The notes beneath the pieces are model-generated. The model was given only the letters and a program-made list of their open reading frames with translations, had not been told where the DNA came from and searched no databases. Shown one piece after another: positions 1-7,702 of a stretch of 64,000 nt of DNA. Each line of letters opens with the position of its first letter. The stretch's first letter is position 1. The translations under genes and the position numbers were made by a program. This DNA comes from Sphingobium baderi (GTDB lineage: Bacteria > Pseudomonadota > Alphaproteobacteria > Sphingomonadales > Sphingomonadaceae), in the NCBI RefSeq assembly GCF_001456115.1, contig NZ_CP013264.1, positions 2,560,501 through 2,624,500 of the forward strand, read 5' to 3'.

Positions 1-245
1 GCCCGTTCGATCACCTGCGCCGACCAGCGGCCGCGATCGACCAGATCGCCCAGCAGGATGAGGTATGTGGGAATGGCTCCTCTCGCCTCGCTGTCCCGCG
101 CGATCAAGGCCAGCAGATCGCGCAGCAAGTCGTCCCGGCCATGAATGTCGCCAATGGCATAAACCCGCCGGTCGTCGCCGACGCTGGGCGAGGGCGGCGC
201 TGATATCGGCGCTTTGCGGCGCAGCCATGCGGGCGGTGCGATCAT
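1..245 (-). CDS. Metallophosphoesterase (Ser/Thr phosphatase-like), 5' part only
   Basis: The N-terminal about 81 residues of a calcineurin-like phosphoesterase; the gene runs off the left edge of the window. Visible motifs are GDIHG followed by DLL and, about 40 residues later, GDLVDRG. These are the first two metal-binding blocks of the PPP-type/diadenosine tetraphosphatase superfamily. The chosen ATG at 245 keeps a short basic, proline-rich lead before the first motif. It lies 21 bases downstream of dcd on the same strand and may be the last gene of that operon. The family hydrolyses phosphoesters with a dinuclear metal centre; the substrate cannot be told from this fragment. Confidence 0.8.
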   Translation of the reverse strand, partial: MIAPPAWLRRKAPISAPPSPSVGDDRRVYAIGDIHGRDDLLRDLLALIARDSEARGAIPTYLILLGDLVDRGRWSAQVIER

Positions 246-266
246 GCGGCCGATTGTCGCACGGCT

Positions 267-821
267 TTAGAGGCGCGGCAATGTCACCCCTTGCTGGCCC
301 ATATATTTTCCCGCCCGGTCGGCATAGCTGACCTCGCATGGTTCATTCCCCTGCAGGAACAGGAACTGGCATGCGCCTTCATTGGCGTAGATTTTCGCGG
401 GCAGCGGCGTGGTGTTGGAAAATTCCAGCGTCACATGCCCTTCCCAGCCCGGCTCCAGCGGGGTGACGTTCACGATGATCCCGCACCGCGCATAGGTGGA
501 TTTGCCAAGGCAGATCACCAGCACGTCGCGCGGCACCCGGAAATATTCGACCGTGCGGGCAAGGGCGAAGCTGTTTGGCGGGATGATGCAGCAGTCGGTC
601 TTGCGGTCGACGAAGCTGTTCGCGGCGAAATCCTTGGGGTCCACCACCGCGCTGTCGACATTGGTGAAGATCTTGAACTCGTCCGCCACCCGCGCGTCAT
701 AGCCATAGGAGGACAGGCCATAGCTGATGCACCCGTCGCGCCGCTGGCTTTCCACGAAAGGCTCGATCATGCCGCTGTTCAGGGCCTGCTCGCGAATCCA
801 CTTGTCCGACTGGATGGCCAT
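267..821 (-). CDS. dcd: dCTP deaminase
   Basis: 184 residues, the usual length of bacterial dCTP deaminase. It converts dCTP to dUTP and ammonia in the cytosol, feeding dTMP synthesis. Family features seen: the core around [19 protein letters not shown] and the C-terminal block [11 protein letters not shown], typical of trimeric Dcd. It follows cdd by 6 bases, so two cytosine-deaminating enzymes are translated from one message, which fits pyrimidine salvage and dUMP supply. The start ATG at 821 opens with [10 protein letters not shown], the normal N-terminus of the family. Confidence 0.95.
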   Translation of the reverse strand: MAIQSDKWIREQALNSGMIEPFVESQRRDGCISYGLSSYGYDARVADEFKIFTNVDSAVVDPKDFAANSFVDRKTDCCIIPPNSFALARTVEYFRVPRDVLVICLGKSTYARCGIIVNVTPLEPGWEGHVTLEFSNTTPLPAKIYANEGACQFLFLQGNEPCEVSYADRAGKYMGQQGVTLPRL

Positions 822-827
822 TGGTCC

Positions 828-1289
828 TCAGCTTCTCTTCTTCGTTGTGACGCCCAGGTCCGCAGGACCGAAGGCATAAGGCAGCAGCGCGGAAACGCTA
901 TGCTCTATCATGGCCTCACCGCTTGCAGCAGCGCAATAGACGGGGAGGGGCCGGCCTGCAATCTGCTCCGCTTCATGCATGACCTGACGGCACCGGCCGC
1001 AGGGCGCGACGATGGCGCCATCCGCTCCGCCCGCCACGGCGATCGCCTCCACGTCGGCCAGCCGTCCCTGCGAATTGACGGTCGCCAGCGCCACCGTCTC
1101 GGCACAGAGCGACAGCCCATAGCTTGCATTCTCGAAATTCGCCCCGGTAACGATCCGCCCATCGGTCAACCGCACGGCCGCGCCCACGGCAAAGCCGCTA
1201 TAGGGTGCATGGGCATGGGCCATCGCTTCCCGCGCCGCATCCACCAGAGCCTTTGCCACCAGAGCCTTTGCGGATGCATTTTTCGTCAT
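828..1289 (-). CDS. cdd: Cytidine deaminase
   Basis: About 153 residues. It deaminates cytidine and deoxycytidine to uridine and deoxyuridine for pyrimidine salvage. The zinc site is complete: Cys62-Ala-Glu64 in the first motif and PCGRC (Cys97, Cys100) in the second. The ATG at 1289 was preferred over a longer reading frame because the added residues overlap the upstream gene and look non-homologous. Its start overlaps the end of the GH25-like gene by 4 bases (ATGA), so the two are translationally coupled. Near the N-terminus the peptide AKALV is doubled by a perfect 15-bp tandem duplication. Confidence 0.92.
   Translation of the reverse strand: MTKNASAKALVAKALVDAAREAMAHAHAPYSGFAVGAAVRLTDGRIVTGANFENASYGLSLCAETVALATVNSQGRLADVEAIAVAGGADGAIVAPCGRCRQVMHEAEQIAGRPLPVYCAAASGEAMIEHSVSALLPYAFGPADLGVTTKKRS
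1242..1271. repeat. 15-bp perfect tandem duplication inside cdd
   Basis: CACCAGAGCCTTTGC occurs twice back to back (1242-1256 and 1257-1271). It adds five in-frame residues to the N-terminal helix of cytidine deaminase. It looks like a recent slippage or duplication event that the reading frame tolerates. Confidence 0.85.
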
Positions 1290-1942
1290 GGCGCGACCAC
1301 GCTCCACCGTACCGGGCCGTCCACGCCGTCGATATGCCGCATGTTGCTGGCGGTCCACACCACCCATGGCCGCGTCGCATAATCGGGCGGAAAGAAATTA
1401 CCGTCCAGCCAGAGCGTGCGATTCACGCCTGATCCGATGTCGTAATCCGTGTCGAAATCCTTCGTCACATTGAGCACCACGGTCTTGCCCGCATGGCTTT
1501 CGATCAAATTGACCAGCGTGTTGAGTTCCGAAAGCACCTTGTCCCGGTCCGGCCTGGCCGTGCAGCCCGGATCGAAAGCCAGCCGGATCACGGGGGGCAG
1601 GGCGGCATTGTCGCGCGGCACCGTCGTGATGAAGGGGGTCGCCTGGCTGGAGGCGCTGCGGCACAGGCTGAAGTCCAGCAACGCGCCATAGCGCATCCCG
1701 GCCCTGCGCGCTTCGGCCCAGTTGGTTCCAAAGGCGGGATCGCGCTGTCCCCGGCCGTTCGCGGCGCGGATATAGGCGAAATCCGTCCCCTGCGCCGCCA
1801 GCGTGCCCCATTCGATGACGCCATTGCCCGCACCCACCGACACGCCCTGCATCGGATAATGCTCGCGGTCCGGCGCCCAGCCGCGCGCGAACAGCCACAG
1901 CGCCGTCACCAGCGCCGCGCTCACGGCCAGCGCAAAGCCCAT
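1286..1942 (-). CDS. GH25-like (lysozyme fold) protein, apparently non-catalytic
   Basis: 218 residues with an N-terminal hydrophobic segment (about residues 2-18), so membrane-anchored or exported. The rest resembles glycoside hydrolase family 25 muramidases: a GxxV start of the barrel near residue 33, WGTLAAQGTDFAYIRAANG near 45-63, and a central strand ending LAFDPG near 121-126. In active GH25 enzymes these blocks read GIDVS, KATEG and DxE. Here the first Asp is Ser, the Glu of KATEG is Asn, and the DxE motif reads DPG, so the usual catalytic acids look lost. It may bind peptidoglycan or another glycan instead. It is co-transcribed with cdd (4-base overlap) and follows the UPF0262 gene. 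Confidence 0.65.
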   Translation of the reverse strand: MGFALAVSAALVTALWLFARGWAPDREHYPMQGVSVGAGNGVIEWGTLAAQGTDFAYIRAANGRGQRDPAFGTNWAEARRAGMRYGALLDFSLCRSASSQATPFITTVPRDNAALPPVIRLAFDPGCTARPDRDKVLSELNTLVNLIESHAGKTVVLNVTKDFDTDYDIGSGVNRTLWLDGNFFPPDYATRPWVVWTASNMRHIDGVDGPVRWSVVAP

Positions 1943-1983
1943 GCGCGCCAGCCATTGCCGCGAAGTCAGCCCCCTGATTGTCC

Positions 1984-2466
1984 CTACCCCTTGATATGCA
2001 ATACGCAGATCAGCGTGAAGAGCCGCCGCGCGGTGTCGAAATCCACCGCGATCTTGCCCTCCAGCCTTTCCATCAGCATTTCGGCCGCCTGATTGTGGAT
2101 GCCGCGCCGGGCCATGTCCACCGTTTCGATCTGTTGGGGCGATGCATTGCTGATCGCCTGATAATAGCTGTCGCAGATCGCGAAATATTCCCGGATAGGG
2201 CGGCGGAACCGCCCCAGGCCCAGGATCACGGCTTCCAGCGGACTGTCATCCTCCCGCCGCATTTCCACGACCAGTCGCCCGTCCTCGACCCGCAGCACCA
2301 CCCTGTAGGGACCGGCATAGCCATCTTCATGCACCCGCTGCGGCGCGAAGTGGTTATCCTCCAACAGGTCGAAAATCGCGATGCGCCGTTCCTGCTCCAC
2401 ATCGGCGTTGCGCCACAGGATCGTGCGCTCGTCGAGCTTTATGTCTATGATGCGCGGATCGGCCAT
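1984..2466 (-). CDS. UPF0262 family protein
   Basis: 160 residues starting MADPRIIDIKLDERTILWR, which matches the conserved UPF0262 family of alphaproteobacteria (small cytosolic proteins of unknown function). No catalytic motif is apparent; the sequence is rich in charged residues and predicted mixed alpha/beta. It is the first gene of the minus-strand operon running to dcd and is divergent from dnaB across a 114-bp gap. The ATG at 2466 was chosen because upstream in-frame codons lie antisense to dnaB. Confidence 0.85.
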   Translation of the reverse strand: MADPRIIDIKLDERTILWRNADVEQERRIAIFDLLEDNHFAPQRVHEDGYAGPYRVVLRVEDGRLVVEMRREDDSPLEAVILGLGRFRRPIREYFAICDSYYQAISNASPQQIETVDMARRGIHNQAAEMLMERLEGKIAVDFDTARRLFTLICVLHIKG

Positions 2467-2516
2467 GGTGCAGGCTTCCGTCACTGCGGCGAGGGACGGC
2501 GAAATGCAAGCGGGAC

Positions 2517-2525
2517 TTATCCACA
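2517..2525 (+). promoter_or_regulatory. Consensus DnaA box upstream of dnaB
   Basis: TTATCCACA, an exact match to the DnaA 9-mer consensus, lies 56 bp before the dnaB start in the divergent dnaB/UPF0262 promoter region. Position and orientation suggest DnaA-linked control of the replicative helicase gene. A single 9-mer can occur by chance, so this is suggestive only. Confidence 0.45.
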
Positions 2526-2580
2526 GATCGTTTCGAACTCGCATCTTGCGCGGGCGCTCCAGCGGCGCGATGAGGGGGCA

Positions 2581-4065
2581 ATGGTTGAACTGGTGAAGAT
2601 CAATGCCGCCGCCGAAGCGGGTGGCCCCGAATTGCCGCGCAATGTGGAGGCGGAGGCGGCGCTGCTTGGCGCGCTGATGATCGACAACCGCATCGCCGAG
2701 GATATCCAGCTCAAGCTCAAGCCCGAACATTTCTTCGAACCGCTCCATGGCCGCATCTACGAAGCGGTGATGCGGCTGGTCGAGCGTGACATGGTGGCCA
2801 ATCCGGTGACGCTCAAGCCCATGCTGGATCAGGACCCCGCGCTCAAGGAACTGGGCGGCGCGGCCTATCTGGCGCAGTTGACCGGCAATGGCGCCGCGCT
2901 GCTGGGCGCGCGGGACTTCGCGCAGCAGATTTACGACCTCGCCTTGCTGCGTCAGCTTGTGAATGTCGGGCGGGAGCTGGTTGAAAATGCGCTGGATACC
3001 AGCGAGGATGTCAATCCACGCGAACAGATAGAGCAGGCTGAAATCTCGCTCTACAAAGTATCCGAAGGGGAGGGCGAAGTCGGCTCGGTCAAGAGCTTCG
3101 CCGCCGCCACGACCATGGCCGTGGCCGTGGCCGAACGCGCGCTCAACAGCGGCGGCCATGTGTCGGGCATCACCACCGGCATCAACAGCCTCAACGAGAA
3201 GATCGGCGGCCTGCACAATTCGGACCTTATGATCCTGGCCGGGCGTCCGGGCATGGGCAAGACCTCGCTCGCCACCAACATCGCCTATAATGCCGCGTCC
3301 CGCTGGCTGCGCGATAATGCCGACGGCATCCCGCCGGAAAAGAATATGGGCGCGAAAACAGCGTTTTTCAGCCTCGAAATGTCGGCGGATCAGCTTGCCA
3401 CCCGCGTCCTTGCCGAACAGTCGGGCATCAGCGGCGAAGCGCTCCGCATGGGCAAGATCAGCCGGGCCGATTTCCAGAACCTCTCCCGCGCCGCCCGCGA
3501 GTTGCAGGAACTGCCGTTGTTCATCGACGACACGCCCGGCCTTACCATCGCCGCCCTCCGCACGCGCGCCCGCCGCCTGAAGCGCCGCCACGACATCGGC
3601 TTCGTCATCGTCGACTATCTCCAGTTGCTGCAAGGCACCGGCAAGGGCGGCGACAACCGCGTGCAGGAAATTTCCGAAATTTCCCGCGGCCTCAAGACCT
3701 TGGCGAAGGAACTGAACTGTCCGGTTTTGGCCCTGTCCCAGCTCAGCCGCGCCGTCGAACAGCGCGAGGACAAGCGCCCGCAGCTATCGGACCTGCGCGA
3801 ATCCGGCTCTATCGAGCAGGACGCCGACATGGTCTGGTTCGTCTTTCGCGAGGATTATTACGTCGCCGCCAAGGAGCCGGGCAACAAGGAAAGCCCCGAG
3901 CATCTGGAATGGGCGCAGGAAATGGAACGCATTTACGGCCTCGCCGAACTGATCGTCGCCAAACAGCGCCACGGCTCCACGGGCCGCATCCGCATGAAGT
4001 TCGACGCCAAGATCACCCGCTTTTCCGACCTTGCGGAGGGCAGCTACATGGAAAGCTACGAGTAG
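2581..4065 (+). CDS. dnaB: Replicative DNA helicase DnaB
   Basis: 494 residues, the expected size. DnaB is the hexameric 5'-3' helicase that unwinds DNA at the replication fork and binds primase through its N-terminal domain. Seen: N-terminal all-helical domain (about residues 15-120), linker, then the RecA-like motor with Walker A GRPGMGKTS at residues 221-229 and Walker B FVIVDYLQLL near 341-350 (Asp345). Downstream LSQLSRAVEQR and QDADMVWFVFR blocks are typical. The ATG at 2581 has a strong GAGGGGG ribosome site just upstream. It is divergent from the UPF0262 operon, with a DnaA box in the shared promoter region. Confidence 0.97.
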   Translation: MVELVKINAAAEAGGPELPRNVEAEAALLGALMIDNRIAEDIQLKLKPEHFFEPLHGRIYEAVMRLVERDMVANPVTLKPMLDQDPALKELGGAAYLAQLTGNGAALLGARDFAQQIYDLALLRQLVNVGRELVENALDTSEDVNPREQIEQAEISLYKVSEGEGEVGSVKSFAAATTMAVAVAERALNSGGHVSGITTGINSLNEKIGGLHNSDLMILAGRPGMGKTSLATNIAYNAASRWLRDNADGIPPEKNMGAKTAFFSLEMSADQLATRVLAEQSGISGEALRMGKISRADFQNLSRAARELQELPLFIDDTPGLTIAALRTRARRLKRRHDIGFVIVDYLQLLQGTGKGGDNRVQEISEISRGLKTLAKELNCPVLALSQLSRAVEQREDKRPQLSDLRESGSIEQDADMVWFVFREDYYVAAKEPGNKESPEHLEWAQEMERIYGLAELIVAKQRHGSTGRIRMKFDAKITRFSDLAEGSYMESYE

Positions 4066-4075
4066 CCCGAGGAAG

Positions 4076-4471
4076 TCAGCCCCGGAACAAGGGCGTCAGC
4101 ACCATCGCCAGCCCGACAAGGCTGACCGCATAGGCAAGCGTCCGCACCATCGGCACGCCAAGACCGTAAAGCGGCAGATACGCGACCCGCGCGCCCAGCC
4201 AGATCCAGCCGCCCAGCGCCGTCCATTCACTCGTTCGGCCCGCCACGACGACACCGATCAGCGCGACGATGGCGATAGGGAAGGTTTCCTGGAAATTGGC
4301 CTGCGCCCGCACGAAACGACCGACCACGGGCCGCAGCGGCGGCAGCGTTTCGTCCCGCGCGCCCATGTTCCACCGGGGGCCAAATTGTCTGGTCTTGAGG
4401 TGCGCCGCCGCGAAGATGTGAACCAGCAGCAAGACCACGCCCCAGGCCAGGATCTTGAGTTCGACGGGCAT
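4076..4471 (-). CDS. MAPEG family membrane protein
   Basis: 131 residues with four predicted membrane segments, matching the MAPEG family (membrane-associated proteins in eicosanoid and glutathione metabolism). Typical blocks are the basic residues after the first helix (RWNMGARDE) and RAQANFQETFP in helix two, which in relatives contributes to glutathione binding. The ATG at 4471 is preceded by GGAGAGG. It converges on dnaB with only 10 bp between the stops. Substrate unknown; bacterial relatives are candidate glutathione transferases or peroxidases. Confidence 0.85.
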   Translation of the reverse strand: MPVELKILAWGVVLLLVHIFAAAHLKTRQFGPRWNMGARDETLPPLRPVVGRFVRAQANFQETFPIAIVALIGVVVAGRTSEWTALGGWIWLGARVAYLPLYGLGVPMVRTLAYAVSLVGLAMVLTPLFRG

Positions 4472-4556
4472 GACCCTCTCCTTATGGCAAAGGGCCATTC
4501 TAACCATTTGCGCGCAAAGGGAAAGCCTCCACCCCTACACGCCATGGCGGGTCGTT

Positions 4557-5345
4557 TCAGAACACGGGCTGGTTGGCCGGATCGTCGGGATCGATCGCTG
4601 GCGCGATGGGCGAAACCGGCGTGTGGATGCCGCATTCCACCTTTTCCCACCCGCGCCAGCGGCCTGCGCGCGGATCTTCGCCCGGCAGCACCTTGGACGT
4701 GCAGGGTTCGCAGCCGATGGACAGATAACCCTGCGCCTCCAGCGGATGGCGCGGCAGGTCATGTTCGGCGAAATAGGCTTCCAGATCGTCCTTGGTCCAG
4801 TCGCCCAGCGGATTGAGCTTGAGCCGCCCGTCCTCGACCTCGAAGCGGGGCAGGTTCTGCCGCGTGACCGACTGGAACGCCTTGCGCCCGGAAATCCACG
4901 CATCCAGCCCATCCTTGGCGCGGGCCATCGGCTCGACCTTGCGGATGTCGCAGCAGCCGTCCGGGTCATAGGACCAACGCAGGCCCGTCTCGTCCTTCGC
5001 CGCGATCACCTCGGGCTTGGGCGTGATGACCCGGCTGTCGGTGAAGCCGAACGCGCGGATCAGCGTGTCGCGATAATCCAGCGTCTCGCCAAACATCTTG
5101 AGCGTATCGACGAAGATCACCGGCACGTTGGGGTCCGCCTGCGCCACCAGATGCAGCAGCACCGCGCTTTCCGTGCCAAAGGAGGAGACGACGGCGACAT
5201 GGCCCGCCAGCCCTTCGGTAAAGACGGTCCGCAACATCGTCATCGTGTCGACGCCTTCGAAACGCGCGTTCAGCGCGTCGGCTTCCGCCTGCGTAAAGGC
5301 GGGGCGGGCGTCGATCAGGTCGATTTCACGAGCGGCTTTAGCCAT
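4557..5345 (-). CDS. cysH: Assimilatory APS (adenylylsulfate) reductase, iron-sulfur type
   Basis: 262 residues. It reduces activated sulfate (APS, possibly PAPS) to sulfite using thioredoxin. Residues seen: the nucleotide loop SSFGTESAVLL at 54-64, Cys131-Cys132 and Cys212-x2-Cys215, which together form the [4Fe-4S]-binding pattern of bacterial APS reductases, and the C-terminal ECGIH with redox Cys238. The cysteine pairs argue for the APS-using iron-sulfur class rather than the cluster-free PAPS reductase of enterobacteria. It starts within the end of the DUF934 gene (8-base overlap) as the last gene of the sulfur operon. Confidence 0.93.
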   Translation of the reverse strand: MAKAAREIDLIDARPAFTQAEADALNARFEGVDTMTMLRTVFTEGLAGHVAVVSSFGTESAVLLHLVAQADPNVPVIFVDTLKMFGETLDYRDTLIRAFGFTDSRVITPKPEVIAAKDETGLRWSYDPDGCCDIRKVEPMARAKDGLDAWISGRKAFQSVTRQNLPRFEVEDGRLKLNPLGDWTKDDLEAYFAEHDLPRHPLEAQGYLSIGCEPCTSKVLPGEDPRAGRWRGWEKVECGIHTPVSPIAPAIDPDDPANQPVF

Positions 5346-5778
5346 CCACTGTCTCCGGGTGCCGTTTCGCCCAAACCGGGCGGCGGCCGTCGACGGTCTT
5401 TTGATAGACGTCGGCATAGCGATTGAGCGCACGTTCGACGGCGGCATCGTCCAACGCCTTGTCGGGGCGGAAGCTGTCGAAGCCGCATCGGCGCATGGGG
5501 ACGATCTGGTCCACCAACACGTCGCCTACCGCGCGCAATTCGCCCGCATAGCCCGCTTCGCGCAGGATGCGGGCCGCCGAATAGCCGCGCCCGTCGCCAA
5601 AAGCCGGGAAGTTCACCTCCACCAGCGAAAGGCGGTCCAGATAGGGCAGCAATTCCCGCGCATCCTCGCCCGCTTCTATGCGGACGGCGGTGGAATTGGA
5701 CTGGCCAGTGAAGGATTCCACCGTCACGGTCGGTTCCTGCGTGGCTTCGCCTTCGCGGAAGGACAGGAACTCAACCAT
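5338..5778 (-). CDS. DUF934 family protein, sulfite reductase operon member
   Basis: 146 residues, DUF934 family, always found beside assimilatory nitrite/sulfite reductases in alphaproteobacteria. The middle (AVRIEAGEDARELLPYLDRLSLVEVNFPAFGDGRGYSAARI contains the typical FPxFxDGRGYS block) followed by LRxxxxYxGELRAVGDVLVDQ is diagnostic. It has no cofactor motif that I recognise. It overlaps cysI by 8 bases upstream and cysH by 8 bases downstream, so it is tightly coupled to both and probably acts as an accessory factor for sulfite reduction. Confidence 0.88.
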   Translation of the reverse strand: MVEFLSFREGEATQEPTVTVESFTGQSNSTAVRIEAGEDARELLPYLDRLSLVEVNFPAFGDGRGYSAARILREAGYAGELRAVGDVLVDQIVPMRRCGFDSFRPDKALDDAAVERALNRYADVYQKTVDGRRPVWAKRHPETVDG

Positions 5779-7402
5779 AGATCGCCTCCTTGAAGGGCTT
5801 CATGCCGATGCGGCGATAGGTGTCGAGGAAGCGTTCGCCTTGCTCCCGCTGCGCCAGATAGATGTCCGTGACCTTCTCGATCGCGTCGACCACGCCGTCT
5901 TCGGAAAAACCGGGGCCGGTGATCTGGCCCAGCGAAGCATCCTCCGCGCCCGATCCGCCGAGCAGGAGCTGGAAATTCTCCACGCCCTTCCGGTCCACGC
6001 CAAGGATGCCGATATGGCCCGCATGGTGATGGCCGCAGGCGTTGATGCAGCCGGAAATCTTGAGCTTCAGTTCGCCCAGATCCTTCTGCCGCTCCGGCGA
6101 AGCGAAACGCTCCGACAGCTTCTGCGCCAGCGGGATCGACCGCGCATTGGCCAGGCTGCAATAATCGAGACCGGGGCAGGCGATGATGTCGGTGATCAGG
6201 TCCAGATTGGCCTCCGCCAGTCCCGCTTCGTCCAGCTTCTGCCAGATGGCGTAGAGGTCGGCTTTCCTGACATGCGGCAGGACGAGATTCTGTGCATGGG
6301 TCACGCGCAGTTCGTCCAGCGAATATTGCTCCGCCAGGTCCGCGACCAGATCGATCTGCTCGGCCGAAGCGTCGCCGGGGATACCGCCCACGGGCTTCAG
6401 GCTGATATTGACGATGGCATAGCCCGGCTGCCGGTGCGCCGCGACCTGCCGGTCGACCCACAGTGCGAAGGCCGGATCGCTGCGGTCGATGGCGTCGGAC
6501 AGGCCCTGCTCATAGGCCGGACCCGCGAAGAAGGGGCGGATGCGGTCCAGTTCCTCGCGGGGCGGGTTCAGCCCCAGCGTCCGCATATGGGCGAACTCTT
6601 CCTCGACCTGCCGCTTATATTCCTCGACGCCCAGTTCATGGACCAGGATCTTGATTCGCGCCTTGAACTTGTTGTCGCGGCGGCCATAGCGGTTATAGAC
6701 GCGCAGGCACGCTTCCAGATAAGACACGATCTCATCTTCGGGCACGAAGTCCCTGATTTGCGGCCCGACCATCGGCGTGCGTCCCATGCCACCACCGGCA
6801 TAGACCTCCGCGCCGATCTCATCCCCGCGCTTCACCAGCTTGAGGCCGATGTCGTGCAGGCGCATCGCCGCGCGATCGTCTTCCGATGCGATCACGCAAA
6901 TCTTGAACTTGCGCGGCAGGTAGGTGAATTCCGGGTGGAAGGTCGACCATTGCCGCAGCAATTCGGCCCAGGGGCGGGGGTCCGCCACTTCGTCAGCGGC
7001 CACGCCCGCATATTGATCCGAAGAAATGTTGCGGATGCAATTGCCGCTGGTCTGGATGGCGTGCATCTCCACCGTCGCCAGTTCGGCGAGGATGTCGGGC
7101 GCGTCGGCCAGCTTGATCCAGTTATACTGGATGTTCGTGCGGGTCGTGAAATGGCCGTAGCCGCGATCATATTTGCGCGCGATCTCGCCCAGTTTCCGCA
7201 TCTGCCTGCCCGACAGCGTGCCATAGGGGATGGCGACGCGCAGCATATAGGCGTGAAGCTGCAGATAGAGGCCGTTCATCAGCCGCAGCGGCTTGAACTG
7301 GTCCTCGGTCAGATGCCCTGCCAGGCGGCGCTGGGTCTGGTCGCGAAACTCCTCGACGCGGGCGTCGACGATGGACTGGTCGTAGCTGTCGTAACGATAC
7401 AT
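5771..7402 (-). CDS. cysI: Ferredoxin-type sulfite/nitrite reductase, siroheme enzyme
   Basis: 543 residues. It reduces sulfite to sulfide in six one-electron steps. It has the two ferredoxin-like and two siroheme/[4Fe-4S] half-domains of the family, including TTRTNIQYNWIKL in the first half. The cluster ligands are present as C-x5-C (CPGLDYC) and C-x3-C (CINAC) near residues 400-450. Neighbours (siroheme methyltransferase cobA/cysG upstream, APS reductase downstream) make sulfite rather than nitrite the likely substrate. No flavoprotein subunit is encoded nearby, so ferredoxin is a probable donor. Confidence 0.92.
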   Translation of the reverse strand: MYRYDSYDQSIVDARVEEFRDQTQRRLAGHLTEDQFKPLRLMNGLYLQLHAYMLRVAIPYGTLSGRQMRKLGEIARKYDRGYGHFTTRTNIQYNWIKLADAPDILAELATVEMHAIQTSGNCIRNISSDQYAGVAADEVADPRPWAELLRQWSTFHPEFTYLPRKFKICVIASEDDRAAMRLHDIGLKLVKRGDEIGAEVYAGGGMGRTPMVGPQIRDFVPEDEIVSYLEACLRVYNRYGRRDNKFKARIKILVHELGVEEYKRQVEEEFAHMRTLGLNPPREELDRIRPFFAGPAYEQGLSDAIDRSDPAFALWVDRQVAAHRQPGYAIVNISLKPVGGIPGDASAEQIDLVADLAEQYSLDELRVTHAQNLVLPHVRKADLYAIWQKLDEAGLAEANLDLITDIIACPGLDYCSLANARSIPLAQKLSERFASPERQKDLGELKLKISGCINACGHHHAGHIGILGVDRKGVENFQLLLGGSGAEDASLGQITGPGFSEDGVVDAIEKVTDIYLAQREQGERFLDTYRRIGMKPFKEAIYG

Positions 7403-7405
7403 GGT

Positions 7406-7702
7406 TCAGATCACCCAGTTGCCGGCATCGGCGTCATTCGGTTTCAGCGTCAGGTCGGGGCGCACCGTCGGTCCCAGCGCGCGGATGCGGTCCTTGATAT
7501 GCGCGGGACGGATACCTTCGTCCGTCACGGTGGCGTCGATCACATAAGCGCCGACCACGCGCTGCGCGGCCTCCTCGGCGCGGACCAGTTCGTCGCCTTT
7601 GTCGCCGACATCGGCCGAATCGCCCACCTGCCGCGACCAGCCGTCGCCTGCCCACCAGATCACGTCGCCGGTGCCAAGGTCATTGCCGGTCAAGATCTTC
7701 AC
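7406..7702 (-). CDS. DUF2849 family protein
   Basis: 98 residues, DUF2849 family, a small soluble protein found in alphaproteobacterial sulfate assimilation operons. The N-terminal half (KILTGNDLGTGDVIWW, then a D-rich stretch) and the AAQRVVGAYVID block are family-like. It has no signal peptide, membrane segment or cysteine motif. It overlaps the end of cobA by 4 bases and precedes cysI by 3 bases. Its role is unknown; the fixed position between siroheme synthesis and a siroheme enzyme suggests help in assembly or regulation. Confidence 0.85.
   Translation of the reverse strand: MKILTGNDLGTGDVIWWAGDGWSRQVGDSADVGDKGDELVRAEEAAQRVVGAYVIDATVTDEGIRPAHIKDRIRALGPTVRPDLTLKPNDADAGNWVI

Noticed and set aside
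291..1382. Long open frame opposite dcd and cdd
   Set aside because: It lies antisense to two well-supported genes, shows no family motif and is Arg/His-rich as expected for the complement of GC-rich coding DNA. The same applies to the long frames opposite dnaB, cysI, gspD, gspE, ccmF and kup.
5771..7402. Assignment of the siroheme enzyme as nitrite reductase
   Set aside because: No nitrate or nitrite transport or reductase genes are nearby, while APS reductase, siroheme synthesis, DUF934 and DUF2849 are, so sulfite is the more likely substrate.
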